Shown piece after piece: positions 1 to 5,485 of a stretch of DNA of 7,501 nt. The notes under the pieces were generated by a model. That model worked only from the letters and a program-made list of their open reading frames with translations. It was not told the DNA's origin and made no database searches. The translations under genes were made by a program, and so were the position numbers. Position 1 is the stretch's first letter. Each line of letters starts with the position of its first letter. Location: the NCBI GenBank assembly GCA_017507205.1, contig JAFWBH010000073.1, positions 1-7,501 on the forward strand, given 5' to 3'. This DNA comes from Clostridia bacterium (GTDB lineage Bacteria > Bacillota > Clostridia > Christensenellales > CAG-917).

Positions 1-139
1 CATTCTCTCCAAGTCTTTTGACGATTTCAAGAGAATGTCCACCACCACCCAGAGTTCCGTCAACGTATATGCCGTCACTTTTAATGTTAAGTCCGTCTAT
101 GCATTCGTCAAGCAGAACGGATATGTGTGAAAATTCCAT
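1..139 (-). CDS. rsmH: 16S rRNA (cytosine(1402)-N(4))-methyltransferase RsmH, N-terminal part, cut by the window edge
   Basis: RsmH (MraW) is a SAM-dependent enzyme that methylates N4 of C1402 in the decoding centre of 16S rRNA. Only the first 46 codons are present; the gene continues beyond position 1. The start MEFSHISVLLDEC and the glycine-rich SAM-binding motif VDGTLGGGGHS (about residues 27-37) are typical of the family. The ATG at 139 lies one base after the mraZ stop codon, and a GGAG ribosome binding site sits inside the last codons of mraZ, so the two genes are almost certainly co-transcribed and translationally coupled. This is the standard mraZ-rsmH order that opens the dcw division and cell-wall cluster. 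The identification is firm despite the truncation. Confidence 0.93.
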   Translation of the reverse strand, partial: MEFSHISVLLDECIDGLNIKSDGIYVDGTLGGGGHSLEIVKRLGEN

Positions 140-140
140 C

Positions 141-602
141 TTACACTCCGTGTTTCTTCAAGCTGTCAAGGACCTTGTCAAGATTTGATTTGTTGAGAAT
201 GCTATATCTTTCGTCCCAGACCTCTGCTGACCAAAGCTCAAGGTAAGTTCCCTTTCCGACAAACACTAGATCCTTTTCAATTGATGCACAAGAGCAAAGA
301 TCCTTAGACAATCTGACACGACCTTGTCCATCTTCGGTCAACTTCTCTGCAGCACCCAAGATTGTTGTGGCTGCATCTACTCTTTCATCTCCCCCATAAA
401 GCTCGTCGCTATCAAGCTTTGCAAAAACCTTTTCGAACTTGTCATAAGGGATGACATACAAGCAACAATGATTTCCATCGACTTTTCTGCCAGGAAGAAT
501 GTATGAAGTACCACCCAGTGCCTCACGGTACTTGGCAGGTATTCTCATTCTATCTTTTTCGTCAAGCTGATGACGAACATTTCCGAGCATAAAATCGAAC
601 AT
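141..602 (-). CDS. mraZ: Transcriptional regulator MraZ
   Basis: MraZ is a DNA-binding protein of the SpoVT/AbrB superfamily that regulates the dcw cluster, usually by repressing its own promoter. The 153-residue product is close to the usual length of about 145. It holds the two family repeats, each with a DxxxR motif: D14-R18 (DEKDR, followed by MRIPAKYR) and D91-R95 (DGQGR, followed by VRLSKDL). The ATG at 602 is preferred over Met5 because AGGTGA lies just upstream of it and nothing comparable precedes Met5. The gene is first in its operon and followed after one base by rsmH. A consensus promoter and two TGGNN boxes ten bases apart lie upstream, consistent with autoregulation. Cysteines at 46-47, 103 and 105 are visible; their meaning is unknown. 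Confidence 0.95.
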   Translation of the reverse strand: MFDFMLGNVRHQLDEKDRMRIPAKYREALGGTSYILPGRKVDGNHCCLYVIPYDKFEKVFAKLDSDELYGGDERVDAATTILGAAEKLTEDGQGRVRLSKDLCSCASIEKDLVFVGKGTYLELWSAEVWDERYSILNKSNLDKVLDSLKKHGV

Positions 603-630
603 AAATCACCTGTTTCCTTATTTCGATTAC

Positions 631-659
631 ATTCTATCATAGATAATGCCCATTGTCAA
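631..659 (-). promoter_or_regulatory. Housekeeping sigma promoter of mraZ-rsmH
   Basis: Read on the minus strand there is a perfect -35 box TTGACA (654-659), a 17-base spacer, and a -10 box TAGAAT (631-636), one mismatch from TATAAT. Transcription would begin near 624, giving a leader of about 20 bases that holds the AGGTGA ribosome binding site. Spacing and sequence are near ideal for the vegetative sigma factor. Confidence 0.85.
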
Positions 660-662
660 CCA
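648..662 (-). promoter_or_regulatory. Putative MraZ operator: two TGG boxes over the -35 element
   Basis: On the minus strand TGGTT (658-662) and TGGGC (648-652) form a direct repeat with a 10-base period, that is five-base boxes with a five-base gap, flanking and overlapping the -35 hexamer. Characterised MraZ operators are short direct repeats of TGGGN separated by five bases upstream of mraZ. Only two boxes are seen and the first matches imperfectly, so assignment rests mostly on position and period. Confidence 0.5.
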
Positions 663-692
663 CTAATTTAACCGATTTTCAACTTTTTTTTG

Positions 693-706
693 GTTTACAT
701 GTAAAC
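693..706. repeat. Perfect 14-bp palindrome, possible operator
   Basis: GTTTACATGTAAAC reads identically on both strands. It lies in the divergent spacer, 34 bases upstream of the mraZ -35 box and about 130 bases upstream of the promoter proposed for the Cys-rich gene. Its size and symmetry suit a dimeric helix-turn-helix regulator, but I do not recognise the motif and no regulator gene is adjacent. Confidence 0.4.
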
Positions 707-831
707 TATATGCAAGATTGCATTTTTCAGCCTTTTCGCCAACAAATTCATCCGACAAACCACATCAACATCTCGTCAAGTCTTTTCAAAAAAAACAACA
801 AAACAATCTTAAAAGATTGCCATTCACTTTC

Positions 832-861
832 GCACAAAAATTTCACCCAACGCATATTGTG
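832..861 (+). promoter_or_regulatory. SigE/SigK-like (mother-cell sporulation) promoter
   Basis: CATATTGTG at 853-861 resembles both the SigK -10 consensus CATAnnnTA (one mismatch) and the SigE -10 CATACAnT. A CACA element at 833-836 lies 16 bases before it, as in SigK promoters (mACm); GCACAAA at 832-838 is a partial match to the SigE -35 at 14 bases. A start near 868 would leave about 22 bases before the ATG at 890, ideal for the AAAGGAGGT site at 875. No good vegetative promoter is seen next to this gene. SigE and SigK cannot be told apart here. Confidence 0.45.
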
Positions 862-889
862 TAGCGACAAATATAAAGGAGGTAAAAAG

Positions 890-1531
890 ATGTCTTTTTG
901 CAACAACAACGGCGCTGATAGATGTCCCGGGAATATCAGCGGAAACCCAATCAATGGACTGTGTGAAAAAGTATGCGTGACTGTCAGAAAGGTTTTTGAC
1001 GCTTGCATGACACAATCCACCCTGGAAACAACAAGTGTGACTCTGACAAATCTCACACCCTCAGACCCAACACTTCCCTTGACTTTTGTCAGTGGACAAT
1101 CAACAAGCAGTAGCGGCACAATTACTGCCCTGACCGTGACTCCTCTTGCCGATAGGCAAGGACTTTCAAGAGTGCAAGCCACCGTAACAATACCCGTTGT
1201 AATCAATTACACAGACGCAAATGGCGTGGCTGGCAGTGGCACAGGCACGGTTTCATATCCTCTTGATGTGGTCATGTGCGTTCCCACCGGCAGCGTATTC
1301 CCCGTTGAATTGAGCGCCAGAGTGAATATGGCAAGCCCCAACGGAGTTTACATCGGAGACAGCACCTTCTCAATCACAGCATGCGTGACCATTGTACTTA
1401 AGGTTGAGGCAGATGTGGAGCTTCTCATCCCATCTTATGGCTATTGCCGTATTCCAGAATGCACTCCATATACACAGGAGGCATGTCAAGGGGTTTTTGA
1501 TCTACCACTCTTCCCAAGCTGCAATCAATAA
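890..1531 (+). CDS. Cys-rich protein of unknown function, possible spore coat/surface protein
   Basis: The function of this 213-residue protein is not recognised. It has 11 cysteines grouped at the ends: C4, C12, C25, C29 and C39 in the N-terminal part, then C130, C165, C186, C191, C199 and C211. The middle (about 45-120) is a Thr/Ser-rich, beta-strand-like stretch with few charged residues. The C-terminal part has a hydrophobic strand region followed by LLIPSYGYCRIPEC and a Pro/Cys end. No signal peptide or transmembrane helix is evident, so export by Sec is unlikely. The ATG at 890 is chosen because AAAGGAGGT precedes it by six bases; the open frame extends upstream to 653 but that stretch covers the mraZ promoter. 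The gene stands alone, bounded by a SigE/SigK-like promoter and a terminator. Cys-rich composition, absence of a signal peptide and a sporulation-type promoter suggest a mother-cell-made spore coat component; this is inference. Confidence 0.8.
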   Translation: MSFCNNNGADRCPGNISGNPINGLCEKVCVTVRKVFDACMTQSTLETTSVTLTNLTPSDPTLPLTFVSGQSTSSSGTITALTVTPLADRQGLSRVQATVTIPVVINYTDANGVAGSGTGTVSYPLDVVMCVPTGSVFPVELSARVNMASPNGVYIGDSTFSITACVTIVLKVEADVELLIPSYGYCRIPECTPYTQEACQGVFDLPLFPSCNQ

Positions 1532-1534
1532 ATT

Positions 1535-1569
1535 AGAGACGGCAACTGCCGTCTCTTTAATTTGTTTAA
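1535..1569 (+). terminator. Rho-independent terminator of the Cys-rich gene
   Basis: AGAGACGGCA (1535-1544) and TGCCGTCTCT (1547-1556) form a GC-rich stem starting four bases after the stop codon; in practice nine pairs with an AACT loop. An interrupted T-rich tail (TTTAATTTGTTT) follows. It insulates the gene from the downstream metallophosphoesterase. Confidence 0.85.
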
Positions 1570-1631
1570 TTAATCATTGAACAATTTCATTATTCACCAA
1601 TTCTATAATTTGTTATTTTTTGCTTTTACAT

Positions 1632-1660
1632 TTGAAATTGTGGACAATTTGTGATATCAT
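1632..1660 (+). promoter_or_regulatory. Extended -10 promoter of the metallophosphoesterase gene, predicting a leaderless mRNA
   Basis: TTGAAA (1632-1637), a 17-base spacer, and TATCAT (1655-1660) preceded by TGA (1652-1654), the TGn extended -10 element. Transcription should start around 1666-1669, at or next to the ATG at 1669. No ribosome binding site is present upstream of that ATG. Confidence 0.65.
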
Positions 1661-1668
1661 ATATTTGT

Positions 1669-2358
1669 ATGAAGGTTTTTGCAATCAGTGATTTACATCT
1701 ATCATCAGCAGTCAACAAGCCAATGAACATTTTCGGACCAGGCTGGGACAATTATTTTGAAAAAATAACTGCTGATTGGAATGAAAAGGTTTCTGCCAAC
1801 GATATTGTGCTTATCGGTGGCGACATCTCATGGGGCATCTCCATTGAAGAAGCTGCTCCAGATTTTGCACTGCTTTCAGCTTTGCCAGGCAAAAAGGTTG
1901 TCTTGCGTGGAAATCACGATTATTATTGGAGCTCCCTCAGCAAGCTTCGCACAGCATTCCCCGACTTTTTGTTCTTACAGAACAACTGTATTCGCCTTGG
2001 CAACGTTCTTATCGTTGGCTCAAGAGGCTGGAATATCCCTTCAACTGAATCAACCGATGAGGATATCAAAATCTACAATCGCGAGCTATTGCGTCTCAAA
2101 ATGTCCCTTGACGCTATGAAATCTCAGCGATGTGACGATGACATAGTCATCGCACTGCTTCATTTCCCTCCCTTTGATGTTTTATTCAACAACAGCAAAG
2201 TGACTGAGCTTCTTGAAGAGTATAAGGTCAACAAAGTTCTCTACGGCCATTTACACGGCAAAAATACACGCGTCAGCCCACTTGTCGAAAAGAATGGTAT
2301 ATCCTACCATCTGACCTCTTGCGACCTCATAGGCAATAAACTTGTTGATGTTTTATAA
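1669..2358 (+). CDS. Calcineurin-like metallophosphoesterase
   Basis: This 229-residue protein carries the complete metal-binding motif set of the calcineurin-like phosphoesterase superfamily: D8 and H10 (ISDLHL), D52 (GGDISWG), N82-H83-D84 (RGNHDYYW), H165 (LLHFPPFD) and H194/H196 (YGHLHG). These ligands normally hold two divalent metal ions that activate water to hydrolyse a phosphoester. The substrate cannot be told from sequence; it looks like a small soluble cytoplasmic phosphohydrolase, with no signal peptide or membrane segment. The frame extends to a GTG at 1651, but that codon lies inside the -10 region and the DLHL motif fits a start at ATG 1669. The start has no Shine-Dalgarno sequence, so leaderless translation is inferred. 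The DUF1284 gene follows after 14 bases, probably on the same transcript. Confidence 0.93.
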   Translation: MKVFAISDLHLSSAVNKPMNIFGPGWDNYFEKITADWNEKVSANDIVLIGGDISWGISIEEAAPDFALLSALPGKKVVLRGNHDYYWSSLSKLRTAFPDFLFLQNNCIRLGNVLIVGSRGWNIPSTESTDEDIKIYNRELLRLKMSLDAMKSQRCDDDIVIALLHFPPFDVLFNNSKVTELLEEYKVNKVLYGHLHGKNTRVSPLVEKNGISYHLTSCDLIGNKLVDVL

Positions 2359-2372
2359 TATTGTTATAACCA

Positions 2373-2772
2373 ATGAACAAAACAATCACATTAAGACCAC
2401 ATCACCTTATGTGCATTACCTTTTTTTAAAGGTAATGGCTACAGCGATGATTTTATCGACAATATGTCTGCCATCATTTCTGGACTAAACAATGGTGATA
2501 CACAAATAATACTAACCAGCGCTGGCGATGATATATGCTCACACTGTCCAAAATATTTAAACGACATTTGCAGTGATGAATTTAAATCAAAGAAATATGA
2601 TGATAAAGTATTATCTCTGCTAGGTCTTGACGACTATTATTTAGACCCTCACCCCATCCCCTATTCAATTCTAGGACATCTTACAGAAAAATTCATTTTG
2701 TCAAAGGGACATCGAAAAAAAATTTGTGGCGATTGTGAGTGGTCGTCAATCTGCAAGTATCAAATAAAATAA
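2373..2772 (+). pseudogene. DUF1284 Cys-rich (putative Fe-S/metal-binding) protein, frame broken by one extra T in a T7 run
   Basis: From the ATG at 2373 the frame reads MNKTITLRPHHLMCITFF and then meets TAA at 2427-2429. Dropping one T from the seven at 2421-2427 makes it continue as KGNGYSDDF... into the open frame ending at 2772. The rejoined product is 132 residues, about the usual size of DUF1284 proteins, with the family's N-terminal LRPHHLxC and GY segments and later Cys motifs (CSHCP, NDIC, CGDC, C near the end). The function is not established; the Cys pattern suggests an Fe-S or other metal site. The piece from ATG 2464 to 2772 (102 residues) stays open but lacks the N-terminal motif and has no ribosome binding site. 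The start at 2373 also lacks one and lies 14 bases after the phosphoesterase gene, suggesting coupling. Causes could be a sequencing indel, a real mutation, phase variation, or +1 frameshifting at UUU-UAA-A. Family assignment is firm, gene status open. Confidence 0.75.
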
Positions 2773-2780
2773 CAAAAATA

Positions 2781-2812
2781 AAAACTCGCACGAGAATTTG
2801 TGCGAGTTTTTT
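2781..2812. terminator. Bidirectional rho-independent terminator between DUF1284 and ysxC
   Basis: AAAACTCGCAC (2781-2791) pairs with GTGCGAGTTTT (2800-2810) around an eight-base loop. Six T follow the GC-rich core on the plus strand (2807-2812). On the minus strand the tail is TTTTTATTTTTG. It lies between two convergent units and can stop both. Confidence 0.9.
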
Positions 2813-2872
2813 AATAATGTATTTTGTTTGTTTTGTACAAGTATTCTAAATTTTTCACTTTTTTAGAACAAT

Positions 2873-3457
2873 TTAACCTAAAATTTGACCAACTCTATCA
2901 AAAATTGCCTCTTTTCCAGTTTTATTCAATGAAGATGTGAGATAAACATTTTCGACTCCTACCCCCATTTCAGAGGCAAGCATCTGCCTATTTTTCATCT
3001 GTTGCATTCTGCTGAGCTTGTCTGCTTTTGTGGCAATAAGTGTAAATGGAATGTTGTAATGGAACAAAAAATTGACCATCATTTTGTCATCATCAGTTGG
3101 CTTGTGACGAATATCAAGAAGGACAAAAACATTTTTAAGATTGCCACTTCCCGTCAAATAGCCTTCTATCATAGCTCCCCACTTTGCCTTTTCACCCTTC
3201 GCCACCTTTGCGTAGCCGTATCCGGGCAAATCAACAAAATAAAATTCACCATTGTTTACTTCAAAATAATTAAGTAGTCTTGTGCGTCCGGGATCACCAG
3301 ATGTTCTTGCCAGCTTGCCGTTATTGCAAATATAGTTAATGAATGATGATTTTCCAACATTCGACTTTCCTGCAATGGCAATCTCGCTTGTTTCAGTATT
3401 GTAAAGAGATTTTGCATCTGCAACCGATGTGACAAACCTTGCGTTTTTAATAATCAT
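2873..3457 (-). CDS. ysxC: Ribosome biogenesis GTP-binding protein YsxC/EngB
   Basis: YsxC (EngB, YihA) is an essential TRAFAC-class GTPase needed for late assembly of the 50S ribosomal subunit. All G motifs are visible in the 194-residue product: G1 GKSNVGKSS (30-38), the G2 threonine T59 in PGRTR, G3 DLPG (76-79), G4 TKAD (143-146) and G5 TSS (174-176). Length matches the family (about 195). The frame extends upstream to 3568, into clpX, but MIIKNARFVTSV at 3457 is the right start: AGGTGAG precedes it at 3462-3468 and the preceding residues have no family similarity. It is the last gene of the tig-clpP-clpX-ysxC operon, separated from clpX by 50 bases holding a terminator-like hairpin that may lower its expression relative to clpX. 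Many Firmicutes have lon between clpX and ysxC; here it is absent. Confidence 0.96.
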   Translation of the reverse strand: MIIKNARFVTSVADAKSLYNTETSEIAIAGKSNVGKSSFINYICNNGKLARTSGDPGRTRLLNYFEVNNGEFYFVDLPGYGYAKVAKGEKAKWGAMIEGYLTGSGNLKNVFVLLDIRHKPTDDDKMMVNFLFHYNIPFTLIATKADKLSRMQQMKNRQMLASEMGVGVENVYLTSSLNKTGKEAIFDRVGQILG

Positions 3458-3471
3458 AATCTCACCTTTTG

Positions 3472-3499
3472 AAAAACAGCACAATGATTGTGCTGTTTT
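3472..3499 (-). terminator. Terminator-like hairpin (attenuator) between clpX and ysxC
   Basis: AAAACAGCACAAT (3473-3485) and ATTGTGCTGTTTT (3487-3499) are perfect inverted repeats around one central base, forming at least a 10-bp stem. On the minus strand the hairpin ends in TTTTT, four to five bases before the ysxC ribosome binding site. It looks like an intrinsic terminator placed inside an operon, so partial readthrough to ysxC is inferred. The U run is short, which favours incomplete termination. Confidence 0.65.
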
Positions 3500-3507
3500 G
3501 TTCGTCA

Positions 3508-4746
3508 TTATGCTGTTTCTTCTTGATTTTTTCTCACAATTGAAGGCTTTGCCTTGGATGTTATGCAATCTGCCTTAATGACAACTCTTTCAATAGACTT
3601 GTCACTGGGAATATCATACATCATGTCAAGAAGCAGATCTTCAAGTATTGCACGGAGTCCACGTGCGCCCGTGTTAAGCTGAATTGCCTTATTTGCCACT
3701 GCTTTAAGAGCATCATCCTCAAATTCAAGGTCAACATCATCAATCTTAAATTGAGTTTTGTATTGTTTTGTCAGTGCATTTTTAGGTTCAGATAAAATCT
3801 TCACCAATGCGTTTTCATCAAGCGCATTGAGTCCGACAACAATAGGCACTCTGCCGACAAATTCAGGAATAAGTCCAAATTTGATAAGGTCTGCAGGCTG
3901 AAGTGCAGCAATAAGCTCGTCATAGTGGTAATCCATTGTTCCTTTGACAGAACTGCCAAATCCTAGCTTAGAACCGTCTTTTCTTTGATCAACAATCTTG
4001 TCAAGGTCAACAAAAGCGCCACCACAGATAAACAAAATGTTTGTTGTGTCAAGCAAATAACACTCTTGATTTGGGTGCTTTCTGCCACCTTGAGGTGGAA
4101 CGCTTGCCACGGTGCCTTCAATAATTTTAAGAAGTGCCTGTTGAACACCCTCACCACTTACGTCTCGAGTGATTGAAACATTTTCACTCTTTCTTGCAAT
4201 TTTGTCAATCTCATCAATATAGATGATGCCAACCTCTGCCTTCTTAATGTCACCATTTGCTGCTTGAATAAGCTTGAGCAAGATGTTTTCAACATCTTCG
4301 CCCACATAACCTGCCTCTGTAAGTGTTGTTGCATCGGCAACTGCAAAAGGAACATTGAGAATTTGTGCAAGAGTTTTTGCAAGCAAGGTCTTGCCACTGC
4401 CTGTTGGTCCAAGCATAAGAACATTGCTCTTTTCAAGAACAACGCCGTCTATATTATGCTTCTTTGTGTGGTTGACTCTCTTGTAGTGATTGTATACAGC
4501 AACAGACAACACCTTTTTTGCGTCATCTTGTCCGATAATATACTCATCCAGCTTTGCTTTGATTTGTTGAGGTGTATATAATGACACCACATCACCTGTG
4601 TTGCCATTTTTTCTGTCAAGGACAAAAGAAGCCTGCTCAATGCACTCATTGCATATAAACAAGTCATTTGGTCCCGCAACAAGATCCTTCACCTCATCGC
4701 CACTACGACCACAAAAACAACAATGCACTATTTTTTGATAATCCAT
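3508..4746 (-). CDS. clpX: ATP-dependent Clp protease ATP-binding subunit ClpX
   Basis: ClpX is the hexameric AAA+ unfoldase that recognises tagged substrates and feeds them into ClpP. The 412-residue product is full length. The N-terminal zinc-binding domain has C9-x2-C12 and C32-x2-C35. The AAA+ core has Walker A GPTGSGKT (113-120), pore-1 loop GYVG (146-149), Walker B IIYIDE (174-179), the RKH loop (222-224), the ClpP-docking loop LGF (261-263, equivalent to IGF), the arginine finger R299 in FVGRVP, and sensor 2 GARGLR (360-365). The frame reaches a TTG at 4764, but ATG 4746 has GGAG five bases upstream and begins the family N-terminus. clpP lies 110 bases upstream in the same direction. 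Two stem-loops sit in that gap. No critical residue is missing. Confidence 0.98.
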   Translation of the reverse strand: MDYQKIVHCCFCGRSGDEVKDLVAGPNDLFICNECIEQASFVLDRKNGNTGDVVSLYTPQQIKAKLDEYIIGQDDAKKVLSVAVYNHYKRVNHTKKHNIDGVVLEKSNVLMLGPTGSGKTLLAKTLAQILNVPFAVADATTLTEAGYVGEDVENILLKLIQAANGDIKKAEVGIIYIDEIDKIARKSENVSITRDVSGEGVQQALLKIIEGTVASVPPQGGRKHPNQECYLLDTTNILFICGGAFVDLDKIVDQRKDGSKLGFGSSVKGTMDYHYDELIAALQPADLIKFGLIPEFVGRVPIVVGLNALDENALVKILSEPKNALTKQYKTQFKIDDVDLEFEDDALKAVANKAIQLNTGARGLRAILEDLLLDMMYDIPSDKSIERVVIKADCITSKAKPSIVRKNQEETA

Positions 4747-4759
4747 TTCTACTCCAAAT

Positions 4760-4787
4760 CGCAAAGGGCGACAATCACCCTATTGCG
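4760..4787 (-). other. Stem-loop in the clpX leader, next to the ribosome binding site
   Basis: CGCAAAGGG (4760-4768) pairs with CCCTATTGCG (4778-4787) except for one bulged base, closing a nine-base loop. It lies four bases from the clpX GGAG site (4752-4755). No T run follows on the minus strand, so it is not a terminator; a role in translation or mRNA processing is possible. Confidence 0.5.
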
Positions 4788-4822
4788 TTATGTTAATTTT
4801 TGATGACAACACCAATCAAATC

Positions 4823-4858
4823 AAGCCTTTTTCAAATCAAAGATTTGAACTTTGGCTT
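4823..4858 (-). other. Two-part stem-loop at the clpP stop codon
   Basis: AAGCC/GGCTT at the ends (4823-4827, 4854-4858) encloses TTCAAATC/GATTTGAA (4831-4838, 4842-4849) with a three-base loop. The outer arm overlaps the clpP stop codon. No U tract follows, so it is more likely a 3'-end stabiliser or processing site than a terminator. Confidence 0.45.
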
Positions 4859-5447
4859 ACAGACGATTTGTGAAAATGCGATCAATAAGACCGTACTCCA
4901 ATGCTTCATCAGCTGTCATATAGTAGTCACGATCTGTGTCAATTTCCACCTTGACAAGAGGTTGTCCACTGTTTTCAGCAAGGATTTTGTTGAGCTTCTT
5001 TTTTGTTTTTAAAATTTCTTCTGCAACAATTGCGATATCACTTGCTTGACCTTGTGCACCACCAAGAGGTTGGTGAATCATAATTTTTGAGTTTGGCAAG
5101 GAAAATCTCTTTCCCTTTGCTCCACTTGAAAGAAGGAATGCGCCCATTGATGCTGCCATACCGATGCAAATTGTAGACACATCGCATTTGATATAATTCA
5201 TTGTGTCAAAAATTGCCATACCAGCAGACACTGAACCACCGGGGCTGTTGATATAAAGGCAAATATCCTTGCCTGCATCTTTTCCTTCAAGATAAAGGAG
5301 CTGTGCAACAATTGTGTTGGCAACAGCATCGTTTATCTCTCCTGTGAGAAAGATAATTCTATCTTCAAGGAGGCGTGAATAAATATCGTATGAACGTTCA
5401 CCACGTCCAGTTTGCTCGACAATGTATGGAATGAGAGTGTTTTGCAT
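4857..5447 (-). CDS. clpP: ATP-dependent Clp protease proteolytic subunit ClpP
   Basis: ClpP is the serine peptidase that assembles as two stacked seven-membered rings and degrades proteins delivered by ClpX or ClpC. The 196-residue product contains the full catalytic triad: S100 in GMAASMG, H125 in MIHQPLGG and D174 in TDRDYYM, each three residues offset from the E. coli numbering. The substrate-binding SPGGSV segment (68-73) and the handle helix region (about 131-160) are present. The N-terminus LIPYIVEQTGRGERSYDIYSRLL is canonical apart from length and needs little processing. ATG 5447 is preceded by GGAG. It lies 38 bases after tig and upstream of clpX, the common tig-clpP-clpX order. No CtsR heptad repeats or CIRCE element were seen upstream, so stress control is not evident from sequence. 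Confidence 0.98.
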   Translation of the reverse strand: MQNTLIPYIVEQTGRGERSYDIYSRLLEDRIIFLTGEINDAVANTIVAQLLYLEGKDAGKDICLYINSPGGSVSAGMAIFDTMNYIKCDVSTICIGMAASMGAFLLSSGAKGKRFSLPNSKIMIHQPLGGAQGQASDIAIVAEEILKTKKKLNKILAENSGQPLVKVEIDTDRDYYMTADEALEYGLIDRIFTNRL

Positions 5448-5466
5448 ATTATTCTCCGTCTTCCCT

Positions 5467-5483
5467 TTTACGCTATGCGTAAA
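5467..5483. repeat. Inverted repeat in the tig-clpP gap
   Basis: TTTACGC and GCGTAAA are perfect seven-base arms around a three-base centre, between the tig stop (5486) and the clpP GGAG site. It can form a short RNA hairpin on the transcript or act as a DNA site. It has no T tract and is not a terminator. Confidence 0.5.
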
Positions 5484-5485
5484 TA

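Noticed and set aside
653..889. N-terminal extension of the Cys-rich protein frame back to 653
   Set aside because: This stretch covers the mraZ promoter and palindrome, has Lys/Asn/His-rich noise-like composition, and AAAGGAGGT clearly marks the start at 890.
2354..2370. TATAAT and TGTTATAAC as -10 boxes for a separate DUF1284 promoter
   Set aside because: No -35 box lies at a suitable distance for TATAAT, and the second is too near the ATG; read-through from the phosphoesterase promoter is simpler.
2844..2868. AT-rich inverted repeat TTCTAAA/TTTAGAA after ysxC as a second terminator
   Set aside because: The stem is seven AT-rich pairs with an 11-base loop and would be weak; the hairpin at 2781-2810 serves this end.
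3458..3568. N-terminal extension of YsxC overlapping the end of clpX
   Set aside because: It would translate through the intergenic hairpin; AGGTGAG marks the start at 3457 and the family length fits.
4747..4764. TTG start giving ClpX six extra residues
   Set aside because: The GGAG ribosome binding site lies inside this extension, directly before ATG 4746.
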